NCBI GenBank assembly: GCA_002317215.1
Contig: DCJD01000020.1
Span: 7,368 to 18,785 of the forward strand
From: Caryophanales bacterium UBA1709
Lineage (GTDB): Bacteria; Bacillota_I; Bacilli_A; RFN20; UBA1709
Length of the DNA: 11,418 bases
Reading direction: 5' to 3'
Shown here: positions 1 to 7,100 of the stretch, in pieces
How positions within the stretch are numbered: the first letter of the stretch is position 1
How the letters are laid out: every line of letters begins with the position of its first letter
The notes under the pieces: generated by a model
What the model was told of the DNA's origin: nothing
What the model saw: only the letters and a program-made list of their open reading frames with translations
The model's database searches: none
Program-made: the position numbers and the translations under genes

Positions 1-1103
1 ATCTTAAATGCAAGTTTAGTTAAACTTAATAATATCTCATCTTTTCCAAGATATAACTTAGCAAATAAAGGACCTAGTAATTCACTACTTATAAACATTA
101 ATAAAGATAATATTAGTGTTATTACTAAACTTTTATTTAAAACATTAGATAATTCTTTATTATTTTTAGCACCATAGTTATAACTAATAACAGGAGCTAA
201 AGATATTGAAAAGCCTATTGATACAGCAACAAAAATAAAACATACATACATAATAGTTCCATATGCACTAATCCCGTTTTGACCATAATATTTTAATAAC
301 TGAATATTAAATATTAAACCAGTAATAGAACTAGAAATATTATTAACAAATTCACTAGATCCATTAAAGCAACATTGCATAATAGGTTTAAGTTCTAGTT
401 TTGTTATCTTTAAATTAATGTTGTCATCTTTCTTTCTAATAAAATAAGTTAAAGAACATAAAGTTGAGATAATATATCCAAGTATTGTAGCAACACTAGC
501 TCCACTTACTCCCCATTTAAATATCCCAACAAATAATAAATCAAGTATCATATTAGATAAACCAGATATTAATGTAAAAATAAAGGCTAGGCGTGGTTTT
601 TCATCTAATATTAAATATCCATGAAATACTCCTTGTAGCATAAAGAATACTTGTCCTAAAATTAATATTCTTCCGTATACCGTAGCATACTTAACCATAT
701 TATTATTGCTACCACTTGTAATACTGCCCATCTTCTCGCAAATAGGTTTAATAAAGAAAAACATTGTTAATGAGGTAACTAATCCAACGATTATAGTAAT
801 TAAAATAATCATTCCAAATACTTTGTTAGCTTCTTCTTTCTTTTTCTCACCAAGTAATTTCCCACAAAGTGCGCTTCCACCACTCCCAAACATAAATCCA
901 ATTCCACCAATAATCATTATTATAGGCATTATTAAATTTACTCCAGCATATTCATCTAATCCGGCATAATTACTAATAAAAAATCCATCTACTATCCCAT
1001 ATAAACTAGTAAAAACCATCATTAAAATAGGAGAAAAAGCAAACCTTAATATTCTCTTATAAGTAAAGTGATCAGATAGTAATATAGGATCTTTAGTTTT
1101 CAT
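1..1103 (-). CDS. MATE family multidrug/Na+ efflux transporter, 3' end cut by window edge
   Basis: The frame runs from an ATG at 1103 off the left edge, giving 367 residues of a family that is usually about 440-460 long, so the last quarter is missing. The translation is a polytopic membrane protein. It starts MKTKDPILLSDHFTYKRILR, followed by helix 1 with the MATE-typical stretch SLYGIVDGFFISNYAG. Next come a Gly-rich second helix (IIGGIGFMFGSGGSALCGKL), GEKKKEEANKVFG, and in the second half SIGFSISLAPVISYNYGAKN, which mirrors the first half as expected for the duplicated MATE fold. These match MepA-like members of the family, which export cationic drugs in exchange for Na+ or H+. The substrate cannot be read from sequence. 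No Shine-Dalgarno precedes the ATG, and a TATAAT lies only 9 nt upstream, so the mRNA may be nearly leaderless. It is divergent from the B12 operon; no functional link is evident. Confidence 0.93.
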   Translation of the reverse strand, partial: MKTKDPILLSDHFTYKRILRFAFSPILMMVFTSLYGIVDGFFISNYAGLDEYAGVNLIMPIIMIIGGIGFMFGSGGSALCGKLLGEKKKEEANKVFGMIILITIIVGLVTSLTMFFFIKPICEKMGSITSGSNNNMVKYATVYGRILILGQVFFMLQGVFHGYLILDEKPRLAFIFTLISGLSNMILDLLFVGIFKWGVSGASVATILGYIISTLCSLTYFIRKKDDNINLKITKLELKPIMQCCFNGSSEFVNNISSSITGLIFNIQLLKYYGQNGISAYGTIMYVCFIFVAVSIGFSISLAPVISYNYGAKNNKELSNVLNKSLVITLILSLLMFISSELLGPLFAKLYLGKDEILLSLTKLAFK

Positions 1104-1112
1104 AACTTTTAT

Positions 1113-1141
1113 ATTATAAAAGAATATAAATTAGTAAGCAA
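1113..1141 (-). promoter_or_regulatory. Putative sigma-A promoter of the MATE gene
   Basis: On the minus strand a TTGCTT -35 (1136-1141) and a perfect TATAAT -10 (1113-1118) are separated by 17 bp. Transcription should start about 3-4 nt before the ATG at 1103, which leaves no room for a ribosome binding site. It abuts the opposing -35 of the B12 operon with no gap. Confidence 0.5.
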
Positions 1142-1169
1142 TTGAATATATTATTATATGTTCTATAAT
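1142..1169 (+). promoter_or_regulatory. Putative promoter of the B12 uptake operon
   Basis: TTGAAT (1142-1147) and TATAAT (1164-1169) are spaced by 16 bp and lie directly in front of the cobalamin riboswitch. The predicted start at about 1175 coincides with the 5' edge of the aptamer. Confidence 0.55.
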
Positions 1170-1170
1170 T

Positions 1171-1345
1171 AGTATGCTTAGGTGCAGCAATGCTCAATAA
1201 GGAATCAAGTTAAAGTCTTGAACTGTCCCGGCAACTGTAAGGATAATGAAAAATAAAATAAACCATTGTTATATATGTAATATATATAATGAGAAGGATT
1301 ATTGAGTAAGTTATAATATCCAAGTCAGGAGACTTGCCTAAAGTA
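1171..1345 (+). promoter_or_regulatory. Cobalamin (B12) riboswitch aptamer
   Basis: The conserved cobalamin-aptamer blocks appear in order. They are TTAGGTGC at 1178-1185; GGAATCAAG at 1201-1209 with the small stem CAAG/CTTG around TTAAAGT; the core ACTGTCCCGGCAACTGTAA at 1221-1239; and the B12 box AGTCAGGAGACTTGCC at 1323-1338. The closing helix can be drawn as TTAGG (1178-1182) with CCTAA (1337-1341). A variable AT-rich arm fills 1243-1318. One deviation is an extra G in the core (CCCGGCAACTG where CCCGCAACTG is usual). The element sits 80-90 nt before a DUF4430 lipoprotein and an ECF S component, so adenosyl- or methylcobalamin-type control of B12 uptake is expected, with the operon shut off when B12 is plentiful. 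Confidence 0.93.
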
Positions 1346-1347
1346 TT

Positions 1348-1375
1348 AAGAAAGGAAAAATCTTTCTTTTAGTTT
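1348..1375 (+). terminator. Candidate attenuator hairpin of the riboswitch expression platform
   Basis: AAGAAAG (1348-1354) pairs with CTTTCTT (1362-1368) around a 7-nt loop, followed by TTAGTTTTT. The stem is A/U-rich and weak, but its position right after the B12 box and its U-rich tail fit a transcription attenuator or the regulatory P13-like hairpin. A second small stem, ATCTA/TAGAT at 1378-1395, follows. No Shine-Dalgarno is visible before the downstream ATG for a translational mechanism to mask. Confidence 0.4.
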
Positions 1376-1427
1376 TTATCTACTGGGTGTTAGATAATAA
1401 ATTAAATGTAAAGATAAATATTGTTTT

Positions 1428-1892
1428 ATGAACAATAAATTATTAAAAGCATTCAAAGAATCTTTTCATAGATTCTTTTCTTGTGCTTTAACATTAATTC
1501 TTGGTTTAGTATTACTAGTCAGTTGTAGTAATCCTTTTAATAAGGATAAAAGTAATGTGGGTAGTCAAAATGATGGTAGTATTAGTTTTAAATTATATGA
1601 TGAAACTAGTACTTGTGTAATAAGTGATACTATAGAATTCTATGCTCATGATAGTGTATTAGATGCATTAAAAAGAGCTTATAATGTTGAAACAAGAGTA
1701 GATACTACCATTTGGGGTAGTTATACTGCAATATTATCAATCACTAAAGATACTACAACTTATTCAACAACCTGGAATGATGCATATTTAGCATTCTATG
1801 TTAATGGAGAATATGCTACTAAAGGTGCTGAAGATACATATTGTGAAAACGGAATGAATGTTGAATTTAAATGGGAAGCAATAACATATTAA
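1428..1892 (+). CDS. DUF4430 (transcobalamin-C-terminal-like) lipoprotein, candidate B12-capture protein
   Basis: This is a 154-residue exported lipoprotein. A basic N-terminus (K4, K7, K10, R15) and hydrophobic segment 19-32 end in the lipobox LLVSC, so Cys33 would be acylated. A Ser/Asn/Asp linker (34-52) leads to a single domain at about 70-150 with the DUF4430 pattern: DSVLDALKRAY, then WGSYTAILSITKD, then TWNDAYLAFYVNGEYATKGAED and a terminal NGMNVEFKWE. In animals this fold forms the C-terminal domain of transcobalamin and intrinsic factor. Cys63 and Cys139 might form a disulfide. The gene is the first of a riboswitch-controlled pair and overlaps the ECF S component by 22 nt, which points to surface capture of cobalamin. 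That role is inferred from family and context. No good ribosome binding site precedes the ATG, and no other in-frame start is better. An 8-9 bp hairpin lies inside codons 10-17. Confidence 0.85.
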   Translation: MNNKLLKAFKESFHRFFSCALTLILGLVLLVSCSNPFNKDKSNVGSQNDGSISFKLYDETSTCVISDTIEFYAHDSVLDALKRAYNVETRVDTTIWGSYTAILSITKDTTTYSTTWNDAYLAFYVNGEYATKGAEDTYCENGMNVEFKWEAITY

Positions 1893-2380
1893 GCGTTAGG
1901 AGAATAACGAGAATTGCAATATTTGCAACAATCTTATTTGTTCAAGAAGAATTACTAACAATGATACCTCAAGTCCAATTAACGCAAGTACTAATTGCGG
2001 TATTTTTCTATGGTTTTGGATTTGTAGACACAACAATAATCATTATTATTCACGTTCTTTTGGATAGTTTAATTATGGGTGGTCCTAATATTATCTATAC
2101 ACCTGTTATGATACTTGGATGGTTCTTACTCCCATTAATACTTCTTTTGTTTAGAAAGATTAAAAACAAGTATTTGATTGGTATAGTAGTATTTGTCCAT
2201 GCATTTTTATACTCTTGGATATTTGCTATTGCAACTAGCTATGTTAAAAAAATCCCATTAAAAATCTATTTAATAAGCGATATACCGTTTGAAATAGCTT
2301 TAGCCATTAATGGTTTAATAACAACAATCTTATTATTTAAACCATTAACAAATACAATAAATAGACAATTAAATAGATAA
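1871..2380 (+). CDS. ECF transporter S component, probably cobalamin-specific (CbrT-like)
   Basis: This is a 169-residue integral membrane protein with about six hydrophobic segments (roughly 14-29, 36-50, 53-69, 76-95, 101-123, 139-157). Its Arg-rich N-terminus (SVRRITRIAIFATILFVQE) and its end, SDIPFEIALAINGLITTILL followed by LFKPL, are typical of small S components that bind a vitamin and dock on the shared EcfA-EcfA'-EcfT module. That module is not in the window, so this is a group II ECF arrangement. The cobalamin riboswitch and DUF4430 partner make B12 the likely ligand. The chosen ATG lies inside the upstream gene (22-nt overlap) and suggests translational coupling. An AGGAG at 1898-1902 stands 10 nt before an in-frame ATT (1913), so a later non-ATG start cannot be ruled out, although the Arg-rich lead-in favours the upstream one. 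Substrate specificity is inferred. Confidence 0.85.
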   Translation: MGSNNILSVRRITRIAIFATILFVQEELLTMIPQVQLTQVLIAVFFYGFGFVDTTIIIIIHVLLDSLIMGGPNIIYTPVMILGWFLLPLILLLFRKIKNKYLIGIVVFVHAFLYSWIFAIATSYVKKIPLKIYLISDIPFEIALAINGLITTILLFKPLTNTINRQLNR

Positions 2381-2406
2381 AAGGAGTTCATTAATTGAAC
2401 TCCTTT
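2380..2406 (+). terminator. Rho-independent terminator of the B12 operon
   Basis: AAAGGAGTTCA (2380-2390) pairs perfectly with TGAACTCCTTT (2396-2406) around a 5-nt loop and is followed by ATTTTAT. It begins at the last base of the ECF stop codon. On the minus strand it lies just after the HAD gene with a tail of TTATCTATTT, so it probably serves both convergent genes. Confidence 0.85.
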
Positions 2407-2409
2407 ATT

Positions 2410-3207
2410 TTATCTTCCTAAACTACTAACTAAATCTATTTTTGCTTTAACAATCTTATCTAGATCACTATTTTCGTTATAATTAGCTTCTACTGCTCTA
2501 TCAACACGTTTATCATCATATAATTGTTCTGCTGTAGCATTATCTTTTTTATATACTGCTATTGATAGACCATTTCTTTCTTTAATTAAAGTCATACAAG
2601 GAATATCAGTAATTCCATCGCCAATATATATCATATTATTGAATTCGACACGCTTATTAGCAATCTTCTCATTAACTTTATTATCTTCTCTTATATCTAA
2701 GATACCTTTAGATATTCTAAATAGACATTGTGTTTTAGAAGTATAGTTAATAATAATTCTTGGCCATACAGCATTACCTAATTCATCATAATAATAATTA
2801 CATGCAAATATCTTAGTAAATTCACTTGCAATACTACATCCTTTAATAATTTCTCTATTACCACTACTAATAATATAATGTTCTACTTTAACACCTTTTT
2901 CTTTACCATATTTATTGATTCTATCAAACCAAGTAGTAACACCATCAAAATATTCCACATATTTACCTAAACTATTTAAGTATTCATTTGATAATTTAAT
3001 ATTTCTTTTCTTACATTCAATAATCATTACATAAAGATATGCTAATATTCTTTCGCAATGATTAGTACTAGCAAACTTATCAGCTAAATCCCAAAACTCT
3101 TGTTTAGTTAATCCTAAATCTTCAATAAATTTAAAGTTTTGCATATCAGTTGTTACTAATGTTTTATCAAAGTCATATATAAGTGCCACAATCTTTTCTT
3201 GTTCCAT
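2410..3207 (-). CDS. HAD-superfamily phosphatase (phosphoserine-phosphatase-like)
   Basis: This is a 265-residue cytoplasmic protein with all HAD motifs. Motif I is DFDKT with nucleophile Asp12 and acid/base Asp14. Motif II is IISSGN (Ser114/115). A Lys in NYTSKTQ (about 158) is the motif III candidate. Motif IV is YIGDGITDIPCM (Asp197, Asp201). An insertion of about 90 residues between motifs I and II forms an alpha-helical C1-type cap. The layout fits HAD subfamily I enzymes that hydrolyse small phosphomonoesters; the substrate is not evident. An in-frame GTG at 3217-3219 gives a four-residue longer frame, but it lies inside the AGGTGAT ribosome binding site, so the ATG at 3207 is the start. 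The gene is monocistronic between two terminators and shows no clear pathway link to its neighbours. Confidence 0.88.
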   Translation of the reverse strand: MEQEKIVALIYDFDKTLVTTDMQNFKFIEDLGLTKQEFWDLADKFASTNHCERILAYLYVMIIECKKRNIKLSNEYLNSLGKYVEYFDGVTTWFDRINKYGKEKGVKVEHYIISSGNREIIKGCSIASEFTKIFACNYYYDELGNAVWPRIIINYTSKTQCLFRISKGILDIREDNKVNEKIANKRVEFNNMIYIGDGITDIPCMTLIKERNGLSIAVYKKDNATAEQLYDDKRVDRAVEANYNENSDLDKIVKAKIDLVSSLGR

Positions 3208-3214
3208 ATATAAT

Positions 3215-3221
3215 ATCACCT
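3215..3221 (-). promoter_or_regulatory. Ribosome binding site deciding the HAD start
   Basis: AGGTGAT on the minus strand lies 7 nt before the ATG at 3207. The GTG within it is in frame but cannot be both Shine-Dalgarno and start codon. Confidence 0.7.
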
Positions 3222-3228
3222 CACTATT

Positions 3229-3257
3229 ATTATAGATTAAAAAATGGGAAAAGTCCC
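3229..3257 (-). promoter_or_regulatory. Weak candidate promoter of the HAD gene
   Basis: A TATAAT (3229-3234) precedes the HAD ribosome binding site. At 17 bp the -35 position reads GGGACT, a poor match that falls inside the upstream terminator stem. This would give a leader of about 15 nt. Confidence 0.35.
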
Positions 3258-3263
3258 ATTTTT
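3233..3263 (-). terminator. Rho-independent terminator of the zinc-ribbon gene
   Basis: Read on the minus strand, AAAAATGGGA (3254-3263) pairs with TCCCATTTTT (3240-3249) around a CTTT loop and is followed by TAATCTA. It lies 15 nt after the stop codon at 3278 and separates this gene from the HAD gene. Confidence 0.85.
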
Positions 3264-3277
3264 ACTACCTTAATATA

Positions 3278-4066
3278 TTATTTCTCCGTTAAATCTACTC
3301 CACAATACTTACAAGTCTTAGCATTAGGTTCTACTTCAAATCCACAATACTTGCAATATGTATGAGTTGGATCATCTATATTCTCATGATCTCTAATTGG
3401 CTTCTTATTAGCTTTAATTAGTTTATTAGCTGATACAAAACATGGTATAGAACAAAGTAGCATAATAATACCAATAATAGGTAATATCTTCATACCAGTT
3501 ATATTATTAGCATATTCTCCATCATCTTCTAAATCAAAATAAATATAATCCATATTAACACTATCGCTTTCTTGTGTGATATATAAATCTTCTACAGCAA
3601 AATAAGTTTTAGATCCAATAACAAATGTATCTATTTGTTCTTTAGTATAAATAGAATATGTATATCCAGATAATGAGCCTGAATTATTATCAGTATCAAT
3701 CATATAAGTATAATAATATTTATCACCATTATCATTATATCCAATGCCTGTAATAGTTCCTTCTCTTATATATCTAGAATCATTATTAGCATTTTGAATC
3801 ATATTAATATATCTATCTCTATCTTCTTTAATCTTATTAAGATCTAAACTAATAAAAAACATAATAAGAAACATAAATAAACCAAACATAATCAAAAATA
3901 CTCCACCAACTCTTTGATCGTTTACTTTTTGACTATCTTTAGTATTTAAATAACAATTACCAATAATAATAGGTCTAACTACTCTACTACCACTATATCC
4001 ATGGCTAGTACTACTATGACTAAAATGACTTCCACCACATCCACTACTTCCACTTCCACTTGGCAT
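3278..4066 (-). CDS. Two-pass membrane protein with Ser/Gly/His-rich head and C-terminal zinc ribbon
   Basis: This is a 262-residue protein of unknown function. Residues 2-27 are low-complexity Ser/Gly/His/Cys (GSGSSGCGGSHFSH and similar). Hydrophobic segment 1 is at about 55-74 and segment 2 at about 192-212. Between them lies a Tyr/Asp-rich loop of about 115 residues that looks beta-rich, and after segment 2 a basic stretch (KANKKPIR). The protein ends with a zinc ribbon CKYC-x10-CKYC (Cys238, 241, 252, 255). With both ends in the cytoplasm the loop would be outside. The loop is acidic (DLEDDGEY) and the flanks are basic, which agrees with that topology. The start is the ATG at 4066; an in-frame GTG at 4073-4075 lies within the GAGGTGAT ribosome binding site. 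Short zinc ribbons of this type are common on Firmicutes membrane proteins without a known role. Confidence 0.8.
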   Translation of the reverse strand: MPSGSGSSGCGGSHFSHSSTSHGYSGSRVVRPIIIGNCYLNTKDSQKVNDQRVGGVFLIMFGLFMFLIMFFISLDLNKIKEDRDRYINMIQNANNDSRYIREGTITGIGYNDNGDKYYYTYMIDTDNNSGSLSGYTYSIYTKEQIDTFVIGSKTYFAVEDLYITQESDSVNMDYIYFDLEDDGEYANNITGMKILPIIGIIMLLCSIPCFVSANKLIKANKKPIRDHENIDDPTHTYCKYCGFEVEPNAKTCKYCGVDLTEK

Positions 4067-4070
4067 ATTA

Positions 4071-4078
4071 ATCACCTC
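4071..4078 (-). promoter_or_regulatory. Ribosome binding site deciding the zinc-ribbon gene start
   Basis: GAGGTGAT on the minus strand lies 4 nt before the ATG at 4066. As with the HAD gene, the in-frame GTG within it would extend the frame by three codons but is better read as part of the Shine-Dalgarno. Confidence 0.7.
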
Positions 4079-4106
4079 ATATATATTTTATATTGTTATA
4101 TTGTAT

Positions 4107-4138
4107 GAGTAAAGAAAAGGACCTACAATGTAGGTCCT
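4107..4138 (-). terminator. Rho-independent terminator of the giant lipoprotein gene
   Basis: On the minus strand AGGACCTAC (4130-4138) pairs with GTAGGTCCT (4118-4126) around ATT and is followed by TTTCTTTACT. The stem starts 7 nt after the stop codon at 4146. Confidence 0.88.
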
Positions 4139-4145
4139 ATATGTT

Positions 4146-7100
4146 TTATTGAGTAGTCACTGCCTCGTAGCAAAGAATGTATACACTTAACGAATTATCA
4201 TCTGTATATGCAGAGGTCTTTGCAACTATTTTAATAGAAGAATCGTATTGGACTTTTCTACCGTATTCAGAATTAATTTGTGTTAAACCATTTTCATCAG
4301 TTGAAACAGCAAAACTACAAGTTTTAACATTAGAAGTATCTGTTGTATATGCAATTGTACCCTCATTTTCACTTGTAGAACTTGCAAAAACGAAATAATT
4401 TGAAGCAGCCTTGCTTAGTTTAAAATAGCCAGACTTGCCATTTGTTGGTGAGGTTAAAATAAATTGTTGGTACTTTAAATTTGATGATGTTGAAACGTTA
4501 AATGATTCGCCTAAATTACTAACTTCAACCGTGGTTTTTCCGGAATTTCCAGTTGTTAACAAGTGAGTTCTAGTTGCATCAGCAATAATGATATTATCAT
4601 TTAATTGATAGGCTGTTTCGTTCGATGTTAGAATGTATTTTTGAACGTATTCAACACCTAATGCATTATAATATTTGCCAGAAATCTCATTGTAATATAG
4701 ATTCATAGCAAGAGCGCCATTTGAATTATCAGTTCTAACAACTACTGCATTTTCACTCATTACATATTTATAAATATGTATATTAGCAGTATCTGTAGAC
4801 ACTGCACCAAAAATATCATTCTTTGAAGCGTCCTTTGCTCCATAAACAAGATAAGCTTTGCCGTTTGTTATTTTAGCATTATTGGAATCAAATGAAATGG
4901 TGAATAAACTGCTATCCGATGATGCGCTAGATCCTAAACCAAATCCCATTCTTGCGCCTGTAGCATAAATATATTTAGCTGAATTATCAACATAATTAAA
5001 GGCGTATTTTGTTCCAGATTTAATAAGTTTAAAGACACCATAGTTTTTAGAATATACAATCTTGTCATCATCTTTGACAAACTCAGTCGAGACTCCTTCT
5101 GTAGCTTTTTGACCTGATTTATATATTAATGTATCAGATGAATCAACCAAAATAACATAATCGTTGTCTGCTAACTGATTTGCGGATGTTACTAATTCAA
5201 AATGACCTTTGGTAATGGTTCCGGAGATTGTTAATATGTCGCCTTCAAGATCTGCGTGAACATGTCCACAAACTGAACAAGTATTTTTATAAATTTCTTT
5301 AGTAGTTAATGTTGCTACAGTTGTTGTGGTTTTTACATTTGTATGTCCTTTTAAATCTCCAACCTTAGTACCTGCCATTGTTCCGACTGCGTGTCCATCA
5401 TTATCATGATAAGTGAAGATATTTTCATTAATTACGTCTTCTAATGAAATTATATTAAATACACAATAATCATCTTTACCACCACTATAGATGCAATAAA
5501 TAGTACCAGTAAATTCGGTTGGGGAACTTACTGTTGTAGATATGTTATCTAAACCAAATACTGTTTTTGCAAAATCATCATTATCAAAATTAATCTTTAA
5601 GTTTTCGCCTTGGAATGTTATATATCTACCATCGATTTTGTAATCGGATGCTTTAGATTTATCTTTAGTAAATGAAATACGAATATCAACATATGTTGAA
5701 GTAGTTGCATTATATTGATTTAAATAGAAAGTTCCAGTAAACTTATAAGATTTATAGAAATTACTATATAAATTTTGTTTAGTTAATACTGTTTCATAAT
5801 TATCTTCATTAACTTCAATAGATGTTGATAATTGAGCGGTTGGTTCATTATCAGTTGAAATAATTAAATCACTATTAACTTTTGTAGTATCTACTGAAGG
5901 TTTTGTTTGATGCCATTGTAAGCCGCATTCTTTTGTAGCACTGTACAAAGCTTTCTTTCCAATATCAGCATGATTCTCAGTTGTATTTGATACTGTGATT
6001 ATTTTACAAGGCATATAAATTTCATCGCCAATTTCAACATAGTTTAAATCTCTTAATCCACCTGTAGTCATAACGGCACTATTAATAGATCTTAAACTAA
6101 TAATAGAGTCTTTATCATCTTTATCTTGAATTAATAATTCATTAGTTGAACGATTGTACGCGTAACCAACAACAACACCTTTTACTACAATTATTGTATC
6201 TCTTGCATCCATACCCAAAGCTTCTTTTACTGTGTATAGATATAAGTCATCCGTTGCTTTTTCACCACATCTTGTACAAGTGGAAGTTAAAGTGCCTTTT
6301 ACTTTTGTATCTCCATCAATAGAAGGCCATTGTGTAATCTCTCTTGTATAAGATTCAACATTTCCTGAAGAGTCTTTAATAATATAATAATGTCCTAACT
6401 TGGCTGTTTCGCCAATGTTTTCTGAATAATCATATTCTTTTCCTTCTATTGTACAATTGCATGAATATTGCATGGTTCCCGATTCAGTACAAGTAGCTGT
6501 GCCAACAACTGTTGGCGCATCTGTTGCGGTTTCTTTATGATGACATACAGTACACTCTATTGTGCAAGTATATTTTGAACGATCATCATTATGTGTCCAA
6601 ACAGCTTCTCCATATGTATGACCGGTTGCTGGAATAATACCTGTAGTAATTTCAGTACCTGAATAGTCAAAATATTTATTACATTCACTACAATAATGAT
6701 ATCCTAAACTTCCTGTTTCAGTACAAGTTGGAGCTTTTGGAACAACATAGTCTTGAAGTTTATACATTTTAATTGCATTGAAATCGCTTCCAGCTGCACC
6801 AGTTTCGTTATAAACATAGAATTTAACGTTATCGCCATCAATATATGCGCCTAAAATTTTATAATCATTAGATGTGGCCGATGAAATTGATGCATTATGA
6901 GTTGTTGAATCTATCGAAATTGTGAATTTAGATGCAACTTTCGTATAATCGCTTTCATAAGATACCGTTTTCTTATTAAGAGTAGATGATCCTGATGTTG
7001 CAGAAATATATAAGCCTTCTTTTGCATCAACCCCATTACCCAAATTAGCGTCAGCAATTTGCAAAGCATAGGTTGGATCATTTGAAACTTTAATTAATTT

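Noticed and set aside
706..969. Open frame of 87 codons on the plus strand
   Set aside because: It lies wholly antisense to the MATE gene, is an Ile/Pro-rich mirror of hydrophobic codons, and has no ribosome binding site.
3183..3365. Open frame of 60 codons on the plus strand across the HAD/zinc-ribbon gap
   Set aside because: It runs antisense through two well-supported genes and a terminator stem and has no credible start signal.
4177..4398. Open frame of 73 codons on the plus strand
   Set aside because: It is antisense to the C-terminal VTS module of the giant lipoprotein; no promoter or ribosome binding site.
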